Shown: one piece after another, positions 26,922 to 36,245 of the stretch
Position numbering within the stretch: position 1 is the stretch's first letter
Layout: every line of letters begins with the position of its first letter
Assembly (NCBI GenBank): GCA_900100095.1
Contig: FMTN01000018.1
Location: 33,749-97,748, forward strand
DNA: 64,000 nt
Reading direction: 5' to 3'
From: Lachnospiraceae bacterium C10
GTDB lineage: Bacteria; Bacillota; Clostridia; Lachnospirales; Lachnospiraceae
The notes under the pieces: model-generated
Databases searched by the model: none
What the model was told of the DNA's origin: nothing
The model's input: the letters and a program-made list of their open reading frames with translations, nothing else
Translations under genes and position numbers: made by a program

Positions 26922-27614
26922 TTACTCTTTACGTGGATCGATGAACTTAACAGCATCATCAATGCGGCCGTACTGACCCTTAGCCTTCTCCCAGGCTGTG
27001 TTAGGATCATCACCCTTCTTGATAAAGTCAGTCATCTTACCTAAGGAGACATACTTATAACCGATAACAGTATCGTCCTTATCCAGAGCCAAGTCTGTTA
27101 CGTAACCCTCTGTCATCTCAAGGTAACGAACGCCCTTTGCCTTGGTTGCGTACATTGTACCAACCTGAGAACGAAGTCCCTTACCCAGATCCTCAAGACC
27201 TGCACCAACGAGAAGTCCGTCATCAGAGAATGCAGACTGTGTACGTCCGTAAACAATCTGAAGGAACAGCTCACGCATAGCAGTATTGATAGCATCACAT
27301 ACTAAGTCAGTGTTAAGAGCCTCAAGGATTGTCTTACCCTGAAGGATCTCAGCTGCCATAGCTGCAGAGTGAGTCATACCGGAACATCCGATTGTCTCAA
27401 TTAATGCCTCTTCGATGATACCCTCTTTAACATTCAGAGAGATCTTGCAGGCACCCTGCTGAGGAGCACACCAGCCTACACCGTGTGTAAATCCGGAAAT
27501 ATCCTCAATCTTCTTTGCATGGACCCACTTTCCTTCTTCAGGAATTGGAGCTGGCTCATGCTTTGCACCCTTAGCAACAAGGCACATGTTCTCAACTTCG
27601 CTTGTGTAATTCAT
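26922..27614 (-). CDS. IscU/NifU-like iron-sulphur scaffold-related protein
   Basis: 230 aa. The N-terminal half is like the IscU/NifU scaffold: GWCAPQQGACKISLNVK, ETIGCSGMTHSAAMAAEIL and NTDLVCDAINTAM place cysteines at the usual spacings. The C-terminal half (about 150-230) is specific to this subgroup. It may build or carry Fe-S clusters, or be a dedicated partner of the GGGtGRT protein encoded 24 nt downstream. AAAGGAGAA precedes the ATG. No IscS/SufS gene is nearby. Biased codon use suggests high expression, as for its partner. Confidence 0.85.
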   Translation of the reverse strand: MNYTSEVENMCLVAKGAKHEPAPIPEEGKWVHAKKIEDISGFTHGVGWCAPQQGACKISLNVKEGIIEEALIETIGCSGMTHSAAMAAEILQGKTILEALNTDLVCDAINTAMRELFLQIVYGRTQSAFSDDGLLVGAGLEDLGKGLRSQVGTMYATKAKGVRYLEMTEGYVTDLALDKDDTVIGYKYVSLGKMTDFIKKGDDPNTAWEKAKGQYGRIDDAVKFIDPRKE

Positions 27615-27757
27615 TGCGTTCTCCTTTCACACATACAGTTTTGGTCTATGAAAGTGATCAGCTTATGCAAGGCTGATACTTATTCCCAAAATTCGCTACT
27701 TATTTTCTCATACTTTTTATGTTTCGTAAAGGGCTTTGATATATTTTTAACAAGAAC

Positions 27758-29158
27758 TTATGCTCTCGCCTCAAGACTCTCATTGTCCTTCAGATAATTC
27801 TTCGAATATGCAATCTGTCTCTCCATAGCTGCCTTGCCCGGTGCCCCGATTGTAAGACGTTTGTCTACGCAGGTCTTAACCGAAATCGCATGGAAGACAT
27901 CCTCTTCAATAACAGAAGAAAACTGCTGCAATTCTTCCAGACTCATGTCATCAATTGCAATATTGCGTTCAATGCAGGCTAAAACCACCTGACCCACAAT
28001 GCCATGTGCGTCACGGAACGGAACACCCTTGACCACCAGATAATCCGCCAGATCCGTTGCATTGGTGAATCCGTGGCGGGCACTGTCTTCCATAACATCC
28101 CGATTGAATTTCATGGTGGACAGCATGCCATCAAACAGACTGATGCAACCCTTCACGGTATCCATCGCGTCAAAGGCGATCTCCTTGTCCTCCTGCATAT
28201 CCTTGTTATATGCCAGCGGAATACCCTTCATTGTGGTAAGAATCTGCATCAGCGCACCGTACACACGTCCCGTCTTGCCCCGGACAAGCTCCGCAATATC
28301 CGGATTCTTCTTCTGCGGCATGATCGAACTTCCGGTGCTGTAGGCGTCATCGATCTCCACAAAACGGTACTCATTGCTGTTCCAGATGATGACCTCCTCT
28401 GAAAAACGTGACAGATGCATCATAATCGTTGATGCCGCCGACAGAAATTCAATCAGGTAATCACGATCGGATACACCGTCCATGGAGTTCGCTGTCGGGC
28501 CGTAAAAACCGAGGGCCTGTGCTGTCATGTCCCGATCCAGGGGATATGTTGTACCGGCCAGTGCACCGCTTCCCAACGGACAGTAGTTCATACGCTCATA
28601 GATATCATGCAGGCGGGTACGGTCTCTGCGGAACATCTCAAAATATGCCCCCATATGATGAGCCAGCGTAATAGGCTGAGCCTTCTGAAGATGGGTAAAT
28701 CCCGGCATGATGGTGTCAAGATTTTCCTCCATGACTTTAAGAATGGTTTCGAGGAAATGGTATAAAAGACCATCCGTCTCCTTCACCTGTCTGCGTGTAA
28801 AAAGACGCATATCCAGTGCCACCTGGTCGTTACGGCTTCGACCTGTATGAAGGCGCTTGCCGGCATCTCCGATTCTCTCAATCAGGTTGGCCTCAACAAA
28901 ACTGTGGATGTCCTCATATTCCTCGGTTATCTCAAGCTTATGATGCTCAACATCGTAAAGGATCTCATCCAATCCCTTAAGGATTGCATCCCGATCCTCC
29001 TGCGAGATAATCTTCTGCTTTGCAAGCATCTTCACGTGTGCACGGCTGCCTTCCACATCCTCACGGAAAAATTTCTGATCGAATCCGATGGATGCATTAA
29101 AAGCATACACCAGCTGATCCGTTTCTTTTGTAAAACGTCCGCCCCATAACTGTGCCAT
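27758..29158 (-). CDS. argH: Argininosuccinate lyase
   Basis: 466 aa. Splits argininosuccinate into arginine and fumarate, the last step of arginine synthesis. MAQLWGGRFTKETDQLVYAF start, TGRSRNDQVALDMRL, and the signature GSSIMPQKKNPD with the catalytic Ser loop are all present; length is normal. AGGAGG lies 7 nt before the ATG at 29158; an upstream in-frame TTG at 29164 lies too close to that site. No argG is adjacent. QueH is encoded 67 nt upstream on the same strand. Confidence 0.97.
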   Translation of the reverse strand: MAQLWGGRFTKETDQLVYAFNASIGFDQKFFREDVEGSRAHVKMLAKQKIISQEDRDAILKGLDEILYDVEHHKLEITEEYEDIHSFVEANLIERIGDAGKRLHTGRSRNDQVALDMRLFTRRQVKETDGLLYHFLETILKVMEENLDTIMPGFTHLQKAQPITLAHHMGAYFEMFRRDRTRLHDIYERMNYCPLGSGALAGTTYPLDRDMTAQALGFYGPTANSMDGVSDRDYLIEFLSAASTIMMHLSRFSEEVIIWNSNEYRFVEIDDAYSTGSSIMPQKKNPDIAELVRGKTGRVYGALMQILTTMKGIPLAYNKDMQEDKEIAFDAMDTVKGCISLFDGMLSTMKFNRDVMEDSARHGFTNATDLADYLVVKGVPFRDAHGIVGQVVLACIERNIAIDDMSLEELQQFSSVIEEDVFHAISVKTCVDKRLTIGAPGKAAMERQIAYSKNYLKDNESLEARA

Positions 29159-29225
29159 GAACAAACCTCCTGTTGTACTTCTTTTCTTTTTCCTTTATTT
29201 ATGTAAAACCCTGTCGGGTTCTGCA

Positions 29226-29882
29226 TCAATTCCAATCTTCCTTAGCTTCCTTGGCTGCCTTCTGTACCTGCCGTTCTCTCTTGGAAAAAACACAGCCACA
29301 ATAATCCTGCCGGTAGATCCCGTATTCTTTTGATAACTGACAGCTTCGAAGATAACCATTGTTCTTTTTAAAATCGCTGACAAGCCATCGGCTGCCATAA
29401 CGCTGCGCTTCTTCTTCTCCAATGGTATTCAAAAGAGCTGCATCCTTCATCGGTGAAATTGTAAGCGTGGTGGTAAAATAATCCATTCCAAGTTCTGCTG
29501 CCTTCTTCGCTGTTTCACCTAAACGAAGTTCAAAGCATTTTGTGCATCGCTTCCCGCGCTCCGGTTCCTCTTCCAATCCCTTTGCCACATCATAAAAACG
29601 ATTCTTCTCATAATCGCCTTCGATGAATGTCACCGGATATTTCGTCGGAAATTTCCGAATGAATTCCTGCTGTTCTATCACTCTCTGTGCATACTCCTCA
29701 TCCGGATAAATATTCGGATTGTAGTAAAAAACCGTCACATAAAAGAACTGTGACAAGTACTCGATACAGTAAGAACTGCAAGGTGCACAGCAACTGTGCA
29801 AAAGAAGGGTAGGAACCTCTCCTTCCTCCTTTAACACCTTAAGCTGCGCCTCAAGTTCCTTTTGATAATTACGCTTCATCAT
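29226..29882 (-). CDS. queH: Epoxyqueuosine reductase QueH
   Basis: 218 aa. Reduces epoxyqueuosine to queuosine in tRNA wobble position 34; the non-cobalamin alternative to QueG (formerly DUF208). Cysteine pairs for the Fe-S cluster and metal site are HSCCAPCSSYC near residue 30, GKRCTKCFELRL in the middle and QDYCGCVFSKRER near the end; TTTLTISPMKD is also diagnostic. The start (ATG 29882 or 29879) overlaps the end of the upstream membrane protein gene by 14 nt; the ribosome site is weak, so coupling is likely. Confidence 0.94.
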   Translation of the reverse strand: MMKRNYQKELEAQLKVLKEEGEVPTLLLHSCCAPCSSYCIEYLSQFFYVTVFYYNPNIYPDEEYAQRVIEQQEFIRKFPTKYPVTFIEGDYEKNRFYDVAKGLEEEPERGKRCTKCFELRLGETAKKAAELGMDYFTTTLTISPMKDAALLNTIGEEEAQRYGSRWLVSDFKKNNGYLRSCQLSKEYGIYRQDYCGCVFSKRERQVQKAAKEAKEDWN

Positions 29883-30195
29883 GCTTCTGATCCCATACAT
29901 ACAAAAGCAGAATGCCCGCTGCATATAAAAGTGCCATAACAACCATGAACATACCCTGTGTGGTCATATAACCCAGACAGATCTGTGCAGTCATTACCAG
30001 CACATGAATGTACAACGGCACCTTATGAAGACATGCTGTCAAAAATGCTTCCAGAATCGCAAATGTTCCAACCAGAAAGACCGGTTCTTTTGCACCAAAG
30101 GTTGCAATTAAAACAGCTACGATCAATAACAGAACATACCCTCCCATATACTGAAAGGAAAGGGGAATTTTCTTCAGCTTTGTATCGTTATTCAT
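29869..30195 (-). CDS. Small membrane protein, unknown function
   Basis: 108 aa with three hydrophobic segments: about 18-34, 40-60 and 66-102 (the last may be two helices). The first 15 residues are charged (MNNDTKLKKIPLSFQY) and should face the cytoplasm. No family is recognised. AGGAGGTAC precedes the ATG. Its 3' end overlaps the queH start by 14 nt, so the two are translated together, but nothing in the sequence ties it to tRNA modification. Confidence 0.75.
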   Translation of the reverse strand: MNNDTKLKKIPLSFQYMGGYVLLLIVAVLIATFGAKEPVFLVGTFAILEAFLTACLHKVPLYIHVLVMTAQICLGYMTTQGMFMVVMALLYAAGILLLYVWDQKHDEA

Positions 30196-30294
30196 AGTAC
30201 CTCCTATACTGTAACTCAGTTCTTTCTAGTATATCTTTTTTTCCGGAAAATGACAAACACCCCTCCGAATCGTGCGAAAAAAGTGAAAAACAAT

Positions 30295-30323
30295 TTGCAA
30301 ATCAAATCAAACTTCTGTATAAT
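30295..30323 (+). promoter_or_regulatory. tRNA-Thr promoter
   Basis: TTGCAA (30295-30300), 17-nt spacer, TATAAT (30318-30323), 21 nt before the tRNA. Confidence 0.8.
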
Positions 30324-30344
30324 TTACATGTTGTGATTACACAT

Positions 30345-30417
30345 GCTTCGATAGCACAGTTGGTAGTGCACTTCACTCGTAATGAAGGGGTCGTCGGTTC
30401 GAGTCCGATTCGAAGCT
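30345..30417 (+). tRNA. tRNA-Thr(CGT)
   Basis: 73 nt cloverleaf: acceptor GCTTCGA/TCGAAGC, D-loop AGTTGGTAG, anticodon stem TTCAC... with loop CTCGTAA (anticodon CGT), T-arm GTCGGTTCGAGTCCGAT. Discriminator T; CCA is not encoded. Single-gene unit with promoter and terminator. Confidence 0.95.
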
Positions 30418-30424
30418 GATAAGA

Positions 30425-30462
30425 AACGGTGAAAACATAAATGTTTTCACCGTTTTTTCTTT
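30425..30462 (+). terminator. tRNA-Thr terminator
   Basis: AACGGTGAAAACAT/ATGTTTTCACCGTT stem with AA loop, followed by TTTTCTTTT. It also ends close to the converging DUF5688 gene. Confidence 0.9.
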
Positions 30463-30472
30463 TCGGACTTTT

Positions 30473-31372
30473 CTAGGCAATGGACTGTAGCTTATTACTC
30501 TTTCGCTTATACAGGTAGGCGTGATCGGACAGGTACTCTTCCTCGCTGACCGCTGTCGCATTCACCTCCATAATCACCTTACGAAACTGGCTGACATCAA
30601 GATCCAGTCTGGAAGGGATGATCAATGTCTCATGCACAGAAGAAGGAATGATATACAGATCGCAGCCCATCTTCTCTCCTATTTCTTTTAATATATGCCG
30701 GTAAAGGATGCATGATGCACCATGGATCCTGTGTTGATTGCTCAGTACATACATGCACTCATGCTTCAAATTACCCATTGGCGGCAGCTCCTTTGGATAT
30801 TCCTTCTCAATAACATCGGATAAATCCTGGCAACAGGCCGGAAAGAGTCTTGGAGTGTTATCCTTGGCAAGCTCAAACAGTTCCTCCACCGTCGTATTCC
30901 ACATCATAAGATGCTCCTTATGAATCAGAAAACTGGCGGTCTCCTCCTCCTTGACACTGACCACACAGGCAAAGACAATGGCAAGATCCAGATACAGCAC
31001 ATGGGCAAGGTCCGACAAAAGTTCCTGATTCCTGGATGCGTTGATCAGGCGGAACACCACCTTATCCTTCATCCTGTGAAAGTCCGAGACATTTTTAAGA
31101 TCGATGCGCTCAGCTGTAATCTCATGCCGGATTCCTTCCATGATTCGCATCAGCAGGGTCTCAAAATCCTCTCCCTTCTGATACTGCTGATAGTAAAACT
31201 CCGGGTAAATGGTCGGGCAAAGGTCATAGCCTGCCCGACAGACGGTAATTGCATCCAGTCGCTTGTTATTGTTCTTTAGAATACTGCGACGGGAAAAGCT
31301 GATTTCTTCGGACGACTCCTCCGCAATACGATTCATAAGCCGGCTGACAAATTCTTCATAGGTCTCTATCAT
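30473..31372 (-). CDS. DUF5688 family protein
   Basis: 299 aa, soluble. N-terminal half MIETYEEFVSRLMNRIAEES with SRRSILKNNNKRLDAITV; then PTIYPEFYYQQYQKGEDFET, a typical pattern of the DUF5688 proteins that are abundant in Lachnospiraceae. The C-terminal half (GCDLYIIPSSVHETLIIPS) continues the family. Function is unknown; such genes often lie singly or near phage and plasmid genes. GGAG lies 5 nt before the ATG. It converges on the tRNA-Thr unit and has no partner gene. Confidence 0.8.
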   Translation of the reverse strand: MIETYEEFVSRLMNRIAEESSEEISFSRRSILKNNNKRLDAITVCRAGYDLCPTIYPEFYYQQYQKGEDFETLLMRIMEGIRHEITAERIDLKNVSDFHRMKDKVVFRLINASRNQELLSDLAHVLYLDLAIVFACVVSVKEEETASFLIHKEHLMMWNTTVEELFELAKDNTPRLFPACCQDLSDVIEKEYPKELPPMGNLKHECMYVLSNQHRIHGASCILYRHILKEIGEKMGCDLYIIPSSVHETLIIPSRLDLDVSQFRKVIMEVNATAVSEEEYLSDHAYLYKRKSNKLQSIA

Positions 31373-31644
31373 AGATACTCCAATCCGGCTGCTGTGGGGA
31401 ACAGCATGTAACGATATTATAACGGGATTATCTTTACCTAAATCTTAAAACTTTATAAAGAAAACATTTTCGTAATCCGGATGCCACATTCTCCTTCGTT
31501 TCTCCCCACATTTTGTAGATTATTACTAATTTCTCCCTCTAAATATTGTTGGTAATCCCATCTAGCCGAACAAAACCCGGTAAGCTATTCTATACAAAGG
31601 ATTAGGGGCTCATAGATCGTTACCACATGAGGGAGAGAAGCGGT

Positions 31645-32364
31645 ATGATGATCGGAGAATTAAAACAGGGAAGCAAGATTGCAATAACCATATCTGGCTA
31701 TCGTAACAAGATTTTTACCGGTAAGACGGTTAAACTTTCAGATTCGGAAATGCGGGCGATACAGACCCTCTGTAAGAAATACAAATTCTTAAGTTGCATT
31801 CCCGTTGGCCTGATTTCCGACGGCCACCAGAATGTATCTTTTCCTACCAAATACACCTACAATGTTGCAGCTGAATGTAACGGGCGCATGTTCCTATGGA
31901 GTCCTGTTGTTATCCGGCGAGTAAAGACCGCCTCACGCGGCTTAATCAACCTTTTATTCTGCAGTGTTGACACCGAAGCCTACAACAGAAGAATGGAATT
32001 CCGCCTCCCAATGGATACACTTGCAACAGCCAATGTGAGCAAGGATCATTCCTTACATCACATCATCCTAAAAGACATCTCCGAGCATGGCTTCGGGCTT
32101 TTAGTTGACCAGACTGCCAAGGTCTCCATCGGTGATTCTCTCAGTATCTGCTTTATGGAGGAAGCCTACAATAACAAGAAACGGGTCTGGGAACTGACGC
32201 GCTATGAAATGACCGGACAGATTGTACGACTTCGAACCACCTCCGGTAACAAATATAACATCGGCTGCTGTGTGAAACACTCAGACCGGCAGATCAGTTC
32301 CTATATCTATGGTAAGCAAATGCAAAAGGCACGCCTTTCAAATTCATACAGAAAAAGCTTATAA
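31645..32364 (+). CDS. PilZ-domain protein (cyclic di-GMP effector)
   Basis: 239 aa. Residues about 8-110 form a YcgR-N-like module (MIGELKQGSKIAITISGY) and the PilZ domain follows with NRRMEFR (RxxxR) at about 120-126 and KDISEHGFGL (the D/NxSxxG motif) some 30 residues later, both needed to bind cyclic di-GMP. It should work as a receptor that changes motility or surface behaviour. An upstream in-frame ATG at 31627 exists, but GGGAG lies 9 nt before the ATG pair at 31645. It is a single gene closed by a perfect palindromic terminator. Confidence 0.88.
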   Translation: MMIGELKQGSKIAITISGYRNKIFTGKTVKLSDSEMRAIQTLCKKYKFLSCIPVGLISDGHQNVSFPTKYTYNVAAECNGRMFLWSPVVIRRVKTASRGLINLLFCSVDTEAYNRRMEFRLPMDTLATANVSKDHSLHHIILKDISEHGFGLLVDQTAKVSIGDSLSICFMEEAYNNKKRVWELTRYEMTGQIVRLRTTSGNKYNIGCCVKHSDRQISSYIYGKQMQKARLSNSYRKSL

Positions 32365-32396
32365 GAAAACCGGCTCAATTGAGCCGGTTTTCTTAT
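32361..32396. terminator. Perfect 36-bp palindromic terminator
   Basis: ATAAGAAAACCGGCTCAATT continues as its own exact reverse complement to 32396. It includes the PilZ stop codon on one side and ends 2 nt from the alpha-galactosidase stop on the other, so it ends both converging units. Confidence 0.88.
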
Positions 32397-32398
32397 GC

Positions 32399-34777
32399 TT
32401 ATTCAGCTGAGATAAAGTACATTCTGCTGCCATGATCTGACATCACACGTATATTTTCATTAAATCCTGTGGACACAAAGGATGGCTTAAGATGAACACC
32501 GCTTGACATCAACAGATCGCCACTGGCTGTCACATCTTCCTGTTCTCCATCAATCTTCACAAACTTTGCAATCAGATTATGAACCACAGAATCCTGCTTG
32601 ACATGAATCGGCGTCTGAGTGTTGATCAGACTTCCAAAAATCCTCACATCATGCTGGAATGGATTGCTGTAAAAATGATAACGTTTCTCAGGGCAAAGGT
32701 CTCTTAACCTAAAGTTCTCATAGCGCAGGTTCGGAAGGCATTCATGTAGGAAGAACATGCCGATTGCTTCCTCTCCGTCTCTTGATGTAACAAGCCACTG
32801 CACACTGTTTCCATCCTTCATGCGATGGAAGTCTCCGTTCTGCAATAGATGGCGGTACTTTTTATATACCGCAACCTGAGCTGCCACCATATCCAGTTCT
32901 TCTGCCTTCAAGTCCAAAAGATTCAGCTCATATCCAAGGGAGGTAAATGCCGCCACATGAAACCTTGTCTGCATCGGTGTCACACGAAGCGTCTGATGGT
33001 TCGGGCAGGCACTGACATGCCCTGTGACACATTGCATCGGATATCCGTAGCTGTAACCCTGCTGAATCTGAACACGAGCCACCGCATCGGTATCATCGGA
33101 TCCCCAGATCTGCGGGAAATAAGACAAAATGCCAAGGTCAAAGCGGCATCCGCCGGAGGCGCAGCCTTCGAAAAGAATATGCGGGAATTTCTCTGTCAAC
33201 GTCCGCATCATGCGATACAAACCGAGCACATAGCGATGCCCCACTTCTCCCTGTCTATCTTTTGGCAGATAGCTGGAATAATAATCCGAGAAAATCCGGT
33301 TCATATCCCATTTGACATAGTCGATCGGTGCCGAAGAGAACACCTTTGACATCGTTTCAATCATGTAATCCACGACCTGTGGATTGGTCAGATCCAATAT
33401 CCTCTGGAAACGTCCCTCGGAATGATCCATTCCCGGGATTTCAAGTGCCCAATCCCTATGCTCCCGATAGAGATCGGAATTCACATTCACCATCTCCGGC
33501 TCAACCCAGATACCAAACATCATATCCAGATCATGAATCTTATCCGCCAGTCCCTTCAATCCGTTTGGAAGCTTCTTTTGATTGACATACCAGTCCCCCA
33601 GAGACTGACGGTCATCATCTCTTGTACCAAACCAGCCGTCATCCATAACAAAAAGCTCCATACCGGCCTGTTTTCCTTTTTTTGCCAGAGCAACCAGCTT
33701 CTTCTCATCGATGTTGAAATAATTTGCCTCCCAGGAATTAATCAGAATCGGGCGATCCTTATACTGCCACTCTCCTCGAATGATATGATCCCGCACAAAA
33801 TGCGTCATCCGCTTCGTCATCTCTTCCAGACCCTGGTCCGAATAAACCATAACGGCCTCCGGTGCCTGGAATGACTCGCCTGCTTCCACCACAAAAGAGA
33901 AATTCATGGGATTGATACCGGATAGAATTCTGGTCTTGCCAAAGGCATTGACAGAAATCGACTCATAGTGATTGCCGCTGTAAATCAGATTCATTCCGAT
34001 ACACTCGCCGTTGGTCTCATTACATCCCGGTCTACTTACTATAAAGAACGGGTTGGCACGGTTTGATGAAGTTCCCGTAACAGAACCAAAGGTGTAATTC
34101 CCGGCGGATACCAAAGTATCCACACGATTCATCTCGCGAATCCATGTGCCGGTAAAATTCGTAACTGTAAGATTTCCGTCCATCACGTCCAGCTGAGAAG
34201 ACAGAAGCCTTGTAAGCCTCATGCTCTCCTCCCCCGTATTGGTAAAACGGGCACTCTTTCCGATGACATCGGAATCCGAGAAGACGTAATAAAACAGCTC
34301 TAATGTGTAGCCATGGTTTTTATCTTTTAATGTTACGGTAAGCGTCTGCACACCGCAGGAAGTCTCACCATCCTCGCCTGCCACTTCCCGGGCATAAGAG
34401 GACGGCATATCGGAAAACGCCTCTTTTCCGTCCGAAATCAAAGCTCCGGAAAAGACAAAGTCAAAGGTGAAACTTCCGTCTGATGCAATTCCCTCTATGA
34501 AAGGCTCCCGAATATCTCCTTTTCCCAGATGACTCATCTCAAGTCTTACATCCTCCAGGGTGTAATCATGACAGTCCCCATCGTAACAGATACAGTTGCC
34601 CGGCTCTACTCCCTTGCATTCCGCAAGTACCATGGCATCCTCATAAGAGGAGATGGTAATTTTTCTGCCATAGTACAAATGCTCCAGTTGTCCCGTTGGA
34701 AGAACCGAAAAAGCATAGGTCGTATGCATGGTATCCAGGATAAAGGCTTTTTGTTCGCCCTCAAGTATTCTAATCAT
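32399..34777 (-). CDS. Alpha-galactosidase, GH36
   Basis: 792 aa. Removes terminal alpha-galactose from raffinose-type sugars or galactomannan. The N-terminal beta-sandwich is followed by the barrel: NSWEANYFNIDEKKLVALAK, FVMDDGWFGTRDDD, nucleophile D491 in YVKWDMNR and acid/base D561 in IWGSDDTDA; CASGGCRFDLGIL is the GH36 Cys-Gly loop. No signal peptide, so cytoplasmic, acting on imported oligosaccharide. Last gene of the five-gene operon: it begins 8 nt after the GPH symporter stop, with AGGAGG before the ATG. Confidence 0.95.
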   Translation of the reverse strand: MIRILEGEQKAFILDTMHTTYAFSVLPTGQLEHLYYGRKITISSYEDAMVLAECKGVEPGNCICYDGDCHDYTLEDVRLEMSHLGKGDIREPFIEGIASDGSFTFDFVFSGALISDGKEAFSDMPSSYAREVAGEDGETSCGVQTLTVTLKDKNHGYTLELFYYVFSDSDVIGKSARFTNTGEESMRLTRLLSSQLDVMDGNLTVTNFTGTWIREMNRVDTLVSAGNYTFGSVTGTSSNRANPFFIVSRPGCNETNGECIGMNLIYSGNHYESISVNAFGKTRILSGINPMNFSFVVEAGESFQAPEAVMVYSDQGLEEMTKRMTHFVRDHIIRGEWQYKDRPILINSWEANYFNIDEKKLVALAKKGKQAGMELFVMDDGWFGTRDDDRQSLGDWYVNQKKLPNGLKGLADKIHDLDMMFGIWVEPEMVNVNSDLYREHRDWALEIPGMDHSEGRFQRILDLTNPQVVDYMIETMSKVFSSAPIDYVKWDMNRIFSDYYSSYLPKDRQGEVGHRYVLGLYRMMRTLTEKFPHILFEGCASGGCRFDLGILSYFPQIWGSDDTDAVARVQIQQGYSYGYPMQCVTGHVSACPNHQTLRVTPMQTRFHVAAFTSLGYELNLLDLKAEELDMVAAQVAVYKKYRHLLQNGDFHRMKDGNSVQWLVTSRDGEEAIGMFFLHECLPNLRYENFRLRDLCPEKRYHFYSNPFQHDVRIFGSLINTQTPIHVKQDSVVHNLIAKFVKIDGEQEDVTASGDLLMSSGVHLKPSFVSTGFNENIRVMSDHGSRMYFISAE

Positions 34778-34785
34778 ATTGCCTC

Positions 34786-36231
34786 CTAAGACTGTTTCTT
34801 CTCCTTCGCATGAAGTGCTTCCACCTCTTTGGAAAGCTCAAGAACCTTCTCATCGGTTAAAATATACTTCTTCTTGAACCAGAAGAATACGATCACCAGA
34901 ACAACAATCGGAACCAGTGTCATGGTCATACGCAGTCCCATCTTGCGGGAAGCATCCACCGCTGCTGCAAAATCGATCTTCTGCTCTGCCGCTGTGGTTG
35001 CCTTATCGGACAGATGTAATACAGCCAGGGTTGCAGATGCTACAAATGCTGCAATTCCGGACGCAAGCTTTACCACAAAGGTCTGCATAGAGAAAATTAC
35101 AGATTCGTCTCTCCGGTTGTTTTTCAACTCACCATAGTCACAGGTATTTGCCAGAAATACGGTGATCAAAATGTTGTTGATACCAGAAGCCGCCATAATC
35201 AAAACACCCGGAATCAGGAAAACTGCAAGTGTCTTCACGCCTGCTGCAGATAAAATCAAAAGTGCCACATAACCGATGACAGACATAAAAAGTCCTGTGT
35301 AGAAAATCTTGATGTTGGAGATCTTAAGGATCTGACGGAACAGCGGGTACAATACCATCATCGCCAGAACCTGTGATGCGCCTGCCACAAGGTTAAAGAT
35401 TGTGTAATCATCAAACCATCCGGTTCCTCCCAGGTCATACTTGAAGAAGTAAATGACCAGATTGGAGGTAATATACATGGCGATATCCACAAGGACAATG
35501 GTAACAACAATGGCCATGGCCTGATCATTGTGTCGAAGAGAAGAAAACATCTGGCCAACGGATACCGTCTCCATATCCGCGGTGGAATTCTCCTTGATAT
35601 TGATGCAGGTGATTGCAGTAAACACAACGAAGAGAATTCCTACGAACAGTGCAAGATACTGGAATCCGACACGCTCCACATCTCCCGGGCCACCTAATGC
35701 CTCTCCGACGAAATGTACAATCTTTAATGCCAGAACCTGTACAACGGCTGCTCCCACACCGGAACAGCTACGCGCCAGAGTGGTAAGATTCTCTCTCTCA
35801 CTTCCGCCCTTTGTAAAAGCCGGAATCATGGACCAGAAAGGAATGTCCATCATTGTGTATGTGATGCCCCACAGAATGTAGGTCACCGCTGCATAACATA
35901 CAAGTCCCGGGCCGTCCAGCTTCGGCGGACAGGAGAACATAACGTATAAGATAACTGCATTTAAAATGGTTCCAATCAAAAGCCATGGACGGAACTTGCC
36001 CCAGCGTGTCTTTGTTTTACCGACAATGATTCCCATGATCGGATCATTGAAGGCATCAAACACGCGGGCTCCTAAAAGAATCACGCCCATTGCCCAGGCG
36101 GAAACCCCCATGACATCCTGAAAATAGTACAGAATATATGCTGCCGTCATCATATAGACGACATCTTTAGCGAAAGCTCCCAAACCATAGGAGGCTTTCT
36201 CAACCCCGGTTAACCCTCTTTTTGTTTCCAT
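34786..36231 (-). CDS. GPH-family sugar:cation symporter (MelB/LacS-like)
   Basis: 481 aa, 12 membrane helices. Family marks: GAFAKDVVYMMTAAYILYYF, RVFDAFNDPIMG and TRWGKFRPWLLIG in the first half, the GPH cation and loop 2-3 motifs. No C-terminal EIIA domain. It should bring in a galactoside or related glycoside with Na+ or H+. It stands between the GT-B-like gene (14 nt upstream) and the alpha-galactosidase (8 nt downstream), so its substrate is probably that of the two glycosidases. Confidence 0.94.
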   Translation of the reverse strand: METKRGLTGVEKASYGLGAFAKDVVYMMTAAYILYYFQDVMGVSAWAMGVILLGARVFDAFNDPIMGIIVGKTKTRWGKFRPWLLIGTILNAVILYVMFSCPPKLDGPGLVCYAAVTYILWGITYTMMDIPFWSMIPAFTKGGSERENLTTLARSCSGVGAAVVQVLALKIVHFVGEALGGPGDVERVGFQYLALFVGILFVVFTAITCINIKENSTADMETVSVGQMFSSLRHNDQAMAIVVTIVLVDIAMYITSNLVIYFFKYDLGGTGWFDDYTIFNLVAGASQVLAMMVLYPLFRQILKISNIKIFYTGLFMSVIGYVALLILSAAGVKTLAVFLIPGVLIMAASGINNILITVFLANTCDYGELKNNRRDESVIFSMQTFVVKLASGIAAFVASATLAVLHLSDKATTAAEQKIDFAAAVDASRKMGLRMTMTLVPIVVLVIVFFWFKKKYILTDEKVLELSKEVEALHAKEKKQS

Positions 36232-36245
36232 GAAATACCCCTCTC

